DNA of 6,569 nucleotides, taken from the NCBI GenBank assembly GCA_029936705.1, contig JAPYSD010000211.1, positions 1 through 6,569 on the forward strand. The letters run 5' to 3'. The translations under genes were made by a program, and so were the position numbers. A model generated the notes under the pieces. It made no database searches. It saw only the letters and a list, made by a program, of their open reading frames with translations, and had not been told where the DNA came from. Position 1 is the stretch's first letter, and every line of letters starts with the position of its first letter. Of this stretch, positions 1 through 5,116 are shown piece after piece. This stretch comes from Croceicoccus sp. (GTDB lineage Bacteria; Pseudomonadota; Alphaproteobacteria; Sphingomonadales; Sphingomonadaceae).

Positions 1-498
1 GGTATAGTCAAGTGCCGTCTTGGTCGGAGCGGTGGCGTCGATATCCTTCCCGAACACCCGGCTCATGTGATCCGCCTGCTTAGTGCATCATACCGCAAGG
101 CGGGGCTGACACGCGCCGAGTTCTTCCCGCTTCTCTCAATCATAGGCCGCGCGAACCGCATCCTGTGCGGAATGCGAGCGAGCGAGCGCGACTTTAACGA
201 CATGACCCGACTTACGGCCGAGCAGAAGTTCGATGAACCTGTCACCCAGATCAAGCGGATCAAGCTGGATTGGGAAATCATCGACAATCCGGTTCTAAGC
301 CTGCTCGAGCAGTCTCTGGCTACCTATCGCGCTTCGCTTGCCGGCGAAACGGTAAGCACCGGCTTCGGCAATCTTCAACTCATCGCCGATCGCACTTTGG
401 ATCAGTTGAATGCGCTGCGCGCCCGCAATTTCGCGTTGGCCGACAGCCTCGGCCGGCACATCGATGCGGAAATCGTTGCAATAACAGATACGTTTTAA
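1..498 (+). CDS. Hypothetical protein, 3' part of a gene cut by the left window edge
   Basis: The frame is open from base 1 to a TAA at 496-498, giving about 165 visible residues. The first possible start inside the window is a GTG at 67, but the frame reads on upstream of it and no ribosome binding site precedes it, so the true start probably lies outside the window. Third codon positions are strongly G/C, as expected for a real gene in this genome. The product is soluble-looking and mostly helical, rich in Leu, Arg and Ala, with no signal peptide or membrane segment in the visible part. Features that may help a search are the segments ASERDFNDMTRLT, FDEPVTQIKRIKLDWEI, STGFGNLQLIADRTLDQLN and a final LADSLGRHIDAEI. 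I do not recognise the family and assign no function. It converges on the esterase relic, with 145 bp between the two stop codons. Confidence 0.75.
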   Translation, partial: GIVKCRLGRSGGVDILPEHPAHVIRLLSASYRKAGLTRAEFFPLLSIIGRANRILCGMRASERDFNDMTRLTAEQKFDEPVTQIKRIKLDWEIIDNPVLSLLEQSLATYRASLAGETVSTGFGNLQLIADRTLDQLNALRARNFALADSLGRHIDAEIVAITDTF

Positions 499-643
499 AC
501 CGACGGCAAGCACCTGGTTTCGCGTGGCCAGCACCCTCCCCGCACTGTGGAGCGCCTTGCGAAACCGGTCATAATGCCTCTTCCAGAGGGCGCGGCTATC
601 CCGGTTTGTCGTGGGATCTATATGCCGCGATACCCTGTGTTGA
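499..643. other. Intergenic gap between two convergent gene ends
   Basis: This 145-bp stretch separates the stop codons of the left-edge gene and the esterase relic. It contains a small inverted repeat, CCTCT-TCC-AGAGG, at about 573-585, with no T-run beside it on either strand. I see no convincing terminator, gene or repeat here. Confidence 0.5.
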
Positions 644-1799
644 TTATGGGCGGTCCTGTTCGCGTTGGCTTTTCAATTTGAAGTGCCGGTCGAAGAACGC
701 GACAGTAACACGCCAGGCAGCGATGACCTCGGGCAAGTCCGCTACCTGGGTGAGATAACTGTGGCCAAAGCCATGGCGGACATAGAGATCAGTATCCACC
801 CCCGCTTCGATCAGCCGGACATGTGTATCGAGAGCATTGCCCAACAAAGCGTCGCGCGATGAAGTCAATACAAGGGTTGGCGGGAATTTCGCCAGGATCT
901 CGGCCGATTCAGCCGGGAATGCCTGTGCGTCGGCAAAATCCTCCGGCGCTAAATAGCTGGAATTTCCGGTACCGACAAATCGGTGCGTAGGGTCGCGCCG
1001 GTCAGGCCAAGCAACCAGTAATGGCTGTCGTTCGCTCCTCGCATGGCAAGTCCGGCGGCCATGATCGTCACCTAACTGGGTAGAGCGAGACCTTCCGCCT
1101 GCAAGCGCGCGATCAATTGACCCGCCAGCATGCCGCCTGCCGACGATCCATACACGCCAATATTCGCCGCCCCATATTGCTTGAGCAGCTCGCGATAGAC
1201 GGCAAGGGCATCATCGGTGGCTGCGGGATAGCGGGCTTCAGGTGCTTGCCGGTAATCCACTGTCACTACGCGATAGCCGCCCAGTCCTGCCATCGGCATG
1301 GTTTCCAGCCTTCCGCCGATTCCACCGTTGTCGATAAAAAATCCGCCCCCGTGGAAATTAATAAGCACCTTGTTCTGTCTGTCCGGTGCCACGCCGTCTC
1401 GCGGGGGTGCCAATATCCACGGACACACCGGCGATTTGCCGCCTTTCGGTCTTCACCGGGAAATTGGCTTCACACCGTTCTAGAACCAGACCGGCCCATT
1501 GGGTGTCATAAATCTTCCGGATCTCCGTGACGTCGCCCTTAAAGGCCGGATCGCCCCCCCCGATTGTAATAATCCAGGAATGCGTGACGCGCCTCATCGG
1601 TGAAGCTGCCCGGCATGTCCAATTGCACCGGCGGCATCTGCACCGATCCATCTGCCTGCAATTGCGGGATGGGTGGTTTTTGCGGTGCGGACCCATCTTG
1701 TGCCGCCAATGGCGCGGAAACGGCAGCCAAGCTTAGGCCCCCAGCGAGACCTTTGACCGAGAAACGTTTGATTGCTTGGTTCCATATCTCATTCGTCAT
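644..1799 (-). pseudogene. Decayed secreted alpha/beta-hydrolase esterase (HSL / family IV type)
   Basis: Read from an ATG at 1799 to a TAA at 644, conceptual repair of three indels gives exactly 385 codons (384 residues). The product starts with a signal peptide: basic residues, then GLAGGLSLAAVSAPLAA, with cleavage likely before QDG. The oxyanion motif HGGG starts near residue 149 and the nucleophile Ser near 219 is in GSSAGG. Asp near 316 is in TSSRD and His near 346 is in HGFGHSY. The Ser-Asp-His spacing of about 97 and 30 residues is normal for this family, so the repair is credible. The lesions are one extra base in the C8 run at 1554-1561, one extra base in the G5 run at 1403-1407, a TAG at 1072-1074, and one missing base near the AAA at 951-953. 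The ancestral enzyme would have cleaved short-chain carboxylic esters in the periplasm or outside the cell; the substrate is unknown. As sequenced, no fragment carries the complete triad. It is transcribed divergently from the TonB-dependent receptor. Sequencing error could explain the indels but not easily the nonsense codon. Confidence 0.85.
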
Positions 1800-2070
1800 G
1801 TTTCAGTCTTTTGTCAGTGTGGTCGCTTTGACGACAAGTTCGCGTCTCTCGCCGCAGATCCGTTTTTATCCGAAACGCTACGTCGAAAATTATCGTCTTG
1901 CATGTACCCGGGAGATAGCCATCCAATGTGAAATCATCGATTGTTAGGGGAGCGATCATCGATGCACCATTCATCGGATGGGCGCGATTGAGGTGGGGAT
2001 ACCCCAAATGCTTCGAAATTGTCGCGCACCCATTCAGCGCAGCTACTGATATCCAGAGCAGAAAGCGCAT
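1789..2070 (-). CDS. Possible small lipoprotein (weak candidate)
   Basis: An ATG at 2070 opens a 93-residue frame starting MRFLLWISVAALNGC. This looks like a short lipoprotein signal: a basic n-region, a hydrophobic core, and a lipobox-like LNGC with Cys15 as the candidate lipidated residue. Asn at the -2 position is unusual. The frame ends in a TGA at 1789-1791 and overlaps the start of the esterase relic by 11 bp, an arrangement often seen in translationally coupled genes. Against it, there is no good ribosome binding site, third-position G/C is weaker than in neighbouring genes, and I recognise no homology. The frame also continues upstream to 2148 without a signal-like start. A second minus-strand frame at 1934-2179 competes for the same DNA. 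It may be a small gene, part of a decayed one, or chance. Confidence 0.25.
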   Translation of the reverse strand: MRFLLWISVAALNGCATISKHLGYPHLNRAHPMNGASMIAPLTIDDFTLDGYLPGTCKTIIFDVAFRIKTDLRRETRTCRQSDHTDKRLKHDE

Positions 2071-2183
2071 CACGAGTCCGAAGTCTGCGAAGGGCAAGAT
2101 GCCTGACGGACCTTCGTCTGCCGAAAAGCCCCCGGTGAGCACACGCAAATGCCCCCAATGACAAAAAAACGGTCCCCACCTAA

Positions 2184-2216
2184 AGATAGGTCATGGCGCC
2201 GGCATTCGAGCTATCT
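2184..2216. promoter_or_regulatory. Spaced inverted repeat upstream of the receptor gene
   Basis: AGATAG at 2184-2189 is mirrored by CTATCT at 2211-2216, with 21 bases between and a GC-rich core (GGCGCCGGC) in the middle. The repeat lies 46 bp upstream of the receptor start codon, where an operator or a leader hairpin could sit. The arms do not extend beyond 6 bp, so chance is quite possible. No regulator gene lies in the window to pair with it. Confidence 0.2.
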
Positions 2217-2250
2217 ACCCTCGCAGCAGACATAAAGATCTTAATTCCAT

Positions 2251-2256
2251 GGGAGA
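2251..2256 (+). promoter_or_regulatory. Ribosome binding site of the TonB-dependent receptor
   Basis: GGGAGA lies 6 bases before the ATG at 2263. It is a good Shine-Dalgarno match at normal spacing. It supports this start, which also places a clean signal peptide at the N-terminus. Confidence 0.65.
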
Positions 2257-2262
2257 TGGTCA

Positions 2263-4800
2263 ATGCGAAAATTACTTCATGCTGCCCTGTTGGCGTCTAG
2301 CGCCGCGCTTGCCATTGCGCTTCCTGCGCACGCGCAGGACATCGAAAATCAGGACAGTGCCGAAGTGCAGCTCGCCGAAGCTGCGCCCGCAGGGCAAGGC
2401 GAAATCATTGTAACCGCGCGCCGTACCGCTGAACGACTGCAGGACGTGCCCGTTGCCGTGACGGCGTTCGACAATCAGGCGCTGGAACGCAGCACTGTGC
2501 AGGAACTGTCCGAAGTCAAATCGATCGCATCGGGTCTGAACTTCAATTCCGAAGGCGGCAAGAGCACGACCAACGTCAGTCTTCGCGGCATCGGGCAGCT
2601 TCCCGTTGGCCTCACGACGCCCGGCGTTGTCACCTATTTCAACAATATCGCGATCCCCAGCCTGGGTTCGAGCATCCCGACCTACGACCTTTCGAATATT
2701 CAGGTCCTCAAGGGGCCGCAGGGCACCCTGTTCGGCAAGTCGACGCTGGGCGGCGCCATACTTGTCAATACGACACAGCCGGACCTGTATGACATTGGCG
2801 GTTATGTTAAGGGCACTTACGGTCGGTACGACTATAGGGCGATCGAAGGTGCAATCAATGTTCCGATCATTCCAGGCTCGGTAGCACTGCGTGTGGCTGG
2901 ACAAATTCGACGTCAGGATGAGCGAATCCGTTCGCTCGATGCTGAATTCTTTGCCCTTCCAGAAGTGCAGGCGCTGGGCGTCACCGATCCCAATGCCGAC
3001 AGCTATCCCGGCTTCGATGATGTCAATAACGACAGTGTACGGGCGTCTTTGACCATTCAACCGACCGATGGCATTTCCAATACGACCGTCTTCGAATACT
3101 TCAAGGCAGACGAGCGGGCAGCCGGCCTTTTCCTCTTCAAGGCGGATTTGTCGGCGCTGCAGAACACCGCTCTTTTGCCGCTTATGGGCGACCCTGCCCG
3201 TGCAGCGACCGCGGTTGAACTGGCTTCGCTGGCACAGGACTATGCGAAAGAGAACCCGCGCGGCGGCTTCGACGGCGGCATCAACGGTGGCCGGGCATAT
3301 CGCAAGTCCATTGCCGTGGTGAACACGACGGATGTTGATCTGACCGATTCCCTGTCGATCCGGAATATTTTTGGATATCGCAAGAATACCAATAATCAGG
3401 GTATCAATACCGGCGCGTTGCCGATTCTCGATCAGGGCGGTATTTCCAATCCCTTCCTGGGTGGTCTCGTCACTCAACCGTTCATCGTATATTATGCCGA
3501 GCAGCGCTATGTACGCGACTATATCGATAACGACTTCCAGATCATCTTCGATAACTCGAGCGGTCTGAACGGTATTATCGGCGCTTATTACAGCGTGGAT
3601 GGGCCTGCCGGTCCTTCTGGCGATCAGTTCACCACCTTCTCATCGCTGGGCCGCATTCCGCCCACGACGACGCATGTGAAGAACCAGAGCTTTGCGATCT
3701 ACAGTCAGTTCACGATTCCGCTGAGCGAAAAGCTGAATTTCAACGTCGGTGGTCGCTACAGCTGGGACAAGGCACAGTTCTGCTATAATCCGGGCAATCC
3801 GGCGACGTTTGAATCGGTTTCCTTCGACGAGTGTAAGCAGAACTTTGCGGACCGGGTCGGCACGCCGACTGAATTCAGCGATGGTTTCGGCCGGGCCTCG
3901 GTAAAGGACGATTATCCGACCTGGACCGTCGGATTCGACTACAAGGTGAATCCGGACTTCATGGTCTATATCACCAGCCGTCGCGGCGTCCGTCCGAAGA
4001 ATCTGAATTTCCCGCTGTTCGAGTCCGATCCGGTGACCTGTCCGTCGGGGAACTATTCGACATCCTGCGTCGATCTTACCGGGTACCAGACGATCAAGCA
4101 GGAACGCGTAACCGACGTGGAAATCGGCGAGAAGCTGAATTTCAATCTCGGTGGCGGGCGCGGCCGGATCAACGTGGCTGCGTTCTATTCGAAGTATGAA
4201 AACGCAACGCAGTTCCTGTCGAATTCCGGCAATTTCACCTTCCCGCGCGGAACACTGGATGCGCCGCCGTCGTCGTTCATCATCAATGCCGCAGATCTCA
4301 GCATCTATGGCGTCGAGATCGACGCTAGCGTATCGCCCGATAATAACCTGACCATCGGGTTCAACGGCGCTATTACGCAAACGGACATCGACGAGCAGTT
4401 GCCAGTAAACACCAACGGCGAACTTGGACCCAATGTGGGCAGTTTTGGCAGAGGGCAGATCAACAAGCTGACCCCGACGTTCGCTGGTACTTTCAGCGCC
4501 AGCTGGATCGCACCGGTTAAGCCTGCAGATGCTGACCTTATCTTTAGCGGAGATCTCTACATGACCGCCGATTACGGCGGGCAGCAGGGTTTTCAGCTGG
4601 AAGGCTATTCTCTGGCCAATGGCCGCATCGATCTGAAGGGTATAGGCGGTTCGGGCTTCGACCTCGGGTTCTATCTCAAGAACATGTTCGATGTTGAATA
4701 TCAGGCCGGCGTTTCGGTGATTCTGCCCGCTGCGCCTTACAACAGCCTCTATCTGGGCCCGCCGCGCACATGGGGCGTGGAAGCCAAGTACAGCTTCTGA
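2263..4800 (+). CDS. TonB-dependent outer-membrane receptor
   Basis: This intact 845-residue protein is an outer-membrane beta-barrel that imports a scarce or bulky substrate using energy passed by TonB-ExbB-ExbD. A signal peptide covers residues 1-24 (cleavage at AHA/Q). The TonB box EIIVTA is at 47-52, followed by the plug with LRGIG at 107-111 and the hallmark GPQGTLFG at 151-158, ending near NTTQPD. The rest is an alternating barrel that finishes in a terminal Phe (VEAKYSF), the usual outer-membrane assembly signal. Only about 22 residues separate the signal peptide from the TonB box, so there is no N-terminal signalling (STN) domain and it is not a transducer of the FecA type. The only four cysteines form two close pairs, 507/524 and 593/602, probably disulfides in surface loops. 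It is a single gene with its own terminator. The substrate cannot be told from sequence; sphingomonad receptors of this type take up siderophores, glycans or other organic compounds. The neighbouring amidase and esterase relic hint at an organic substrate. Confidence 0.97.
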   Translation: MRKLLHAALLASSAALAIALPAHAQDIENQDSAEVQLAEAAPAGQGEIIVTARRTAERLQDVPVAVTAFDNQALERSTVQELSEVKSIASGLNFNSEGGKSTTNVSLRGIGQLPVGLTTPGVVTYFNNIAIPSLGSSIPTYDLSNIQVLKGPQGTLFGKSTLGGAILVNTTQPDLYDIGGYVKGTYGRYDYRAIEGAINVPIIPGSVALRVAGQIRRQDERIRSLDAEFFALPEVQALGVTDPNADSYPGFDDVNNDSVRASLTIQPTDGISNTTVFEYFKADERAAGLFLFKADLSALQNTALLPLMGDPARAATAVELASLAQDYAKENPRGGFDGGINGGRAYRKSIAVVNTTDVDLTDSLSIRNIFGYRKNTNNQGINTGALPILDQGGISNPFLGGLVTQPFIVYYAEQRYVRDYIDNDFQIIFDNSSGLNGIIGAYYSVDGPAGPSGDQFTTFSSLGRIPPTTTHVKNQSFAIYSQFTIPLSEKLNFNVGGRYSWDKAQFCYNPGNPATFESVSFDECKQNFADRVGTPTEFSDGFGRASVKDDYPTWTVGFDYKVNPDFMVYITSRRGVRPKNLNFPLFESDPVTCPSGNYSTSCVDLTGYQTIKQERVTDVEIGEKLNFNLGGGRGRINVAAFYSKYENATQFLSNSGNFTFPRGTLDAPPSSFIINAADLSIYGVEIDASVSPDNNLTIGFNGAITQTDIDEQLPVNTNGELGPNVGSFGRGQINKLTPTFAGTFSASWIAPVKPADADLIFSGDLYMTADYGGQQGFQLEGYSLANGRIDLKGIGGSGFDLGFYLKNMFDVEYQAGVSVILPAAPYNSLYLGPPRTWGVEAKYSF

Positions 4801-4839
4801 TCACTGAGATAAACGAGGTCCTGCATTAAGCGGACCGGC

Positions 4840-4872
4840 AGGGGGCGGACTTCGGTTCGCCCCCTTTCTTTT
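4840..4872 (+). terminator. Strong intrinsic terminator of the receptor gene
   Basis: The arm at 4840-4850 (AGGGGGCGGAC) pairs with 4855-4865 (GTTCGCCCCCT) over 11 bp, with one G-U pair, around a TTCG loop at 4851-4854. The loop is closed by C-G, which makes the very stable cUUCGg tetraloop. The T-rich tail TTCTTTT follows at 4866-4872. The hairpin begins 40 bp after the receptor stop codon. The reverse strand lacks an equally good T-run, so it acts mainly on plus-strand transcription. Confidence 0.88.
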
Positions 4873-5116
4873 GGAAGACGTCCCACGGCGGCATTTCGTT
4901 GCGTTAGTGCACGACCGGCGCCAGCGGTTCAGAACATGGCTCGCTGAATCTACCAACCCGGGCTTTTCGGAACAAGAACTCGCCGCTCCGGCTTGGTCAC
5001 GTTCTCGCGGACCCAGATATGCGTAAAGGCCGCCATTCGGCGACCTCGCAGCGAAAGCCAGCGTTACGGGCACCGGGCCGACCATGCGCATTCGCACGAC
5101 CGGCCAAGTGAGCCTG
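4873..5116. other. Intergenic region between convergent receptor and amidase genes
   Basis: From the receptor terminator to the amidase stop codon I see no frame with coding character on either strand and no repeats. The only structure noted is the weak hairpin at 5025-5045. Confidence 0.6.
5025..5045 (-). terminator. Possible terminator of the amidase gene
   Basis: On the minus strand, GGTCGCC (5045-5039) pairs with GGCGGCC (5034-5028) over 7 bp, including one G-U pair, around a GAAT loop. It is followed by only three Ts (5027-5025). It lies about 70 bp after the amidase stop codon in the correct orientation. The short T-run makes it a weak candidate. Confidence 0.4.

Larger units (their letters stand above)
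1800..2262. other. 463-bp region between divergent genes, no secure gene
   Basis: This stretch lies between the esterase start (minus strand) and the receptor start (plus strand), so it should hold the promoters for both. I could not identify a -35/-10 pair with confidence on either strand. It contains a weak lipoprotein-like frame and a competing minus-strand frame at 1934-2179 that includes CAEWVRDNFEAFG. There is a 9-bp direct repeat ATCATCGAT at 1933-1941 and 1955-1963, and a 6-bp inverted repeat at 2184-2216. Base composition is less GC-rich than the flanking genes. Confidence 0.6.

Noticed and set aside
570..590. Hairpin CCTCT-TCC-AGAGG as a terminator for the convergent gene ends
   Set aside because: The stem is only five base pairs and no T-run follows on either strand.
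2162..2178. A7 run next to GGTCCCCACC as a minus-strand terminator
   Set aside because: The only stem is three base pairs and the tract is on the wrong side to terminate a known gene.
2205..2236. TTCGAG ... CATAAA as -35/-10 elements of the receptor promoter
   Set aside because: The spacing is 20 bases and both hexamers match the consensus poorly.
2272..3477. 401-codon open frame antisense to the receptor gene
   Set aside because: It lies entirely opposite the well-supported receptor, has no family motif, and arises from the GC-rich codon pattern of the true gene.
3727..4155. Near-identical segments EKLNFNVGG (3727-3753) and EKLNFNLGG (4129-4155) within the receptor
   Set aside because: Short similar beta-strand and turn sequences are common in outer-membrane barrels; nine residues do not show an internal duplication.
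3640..4380. 246-codon open frame antisense to the receptor gene
   Set aside because: Same reason: a compositional shadow of an intact gene, with no recognisable domain or start signal.
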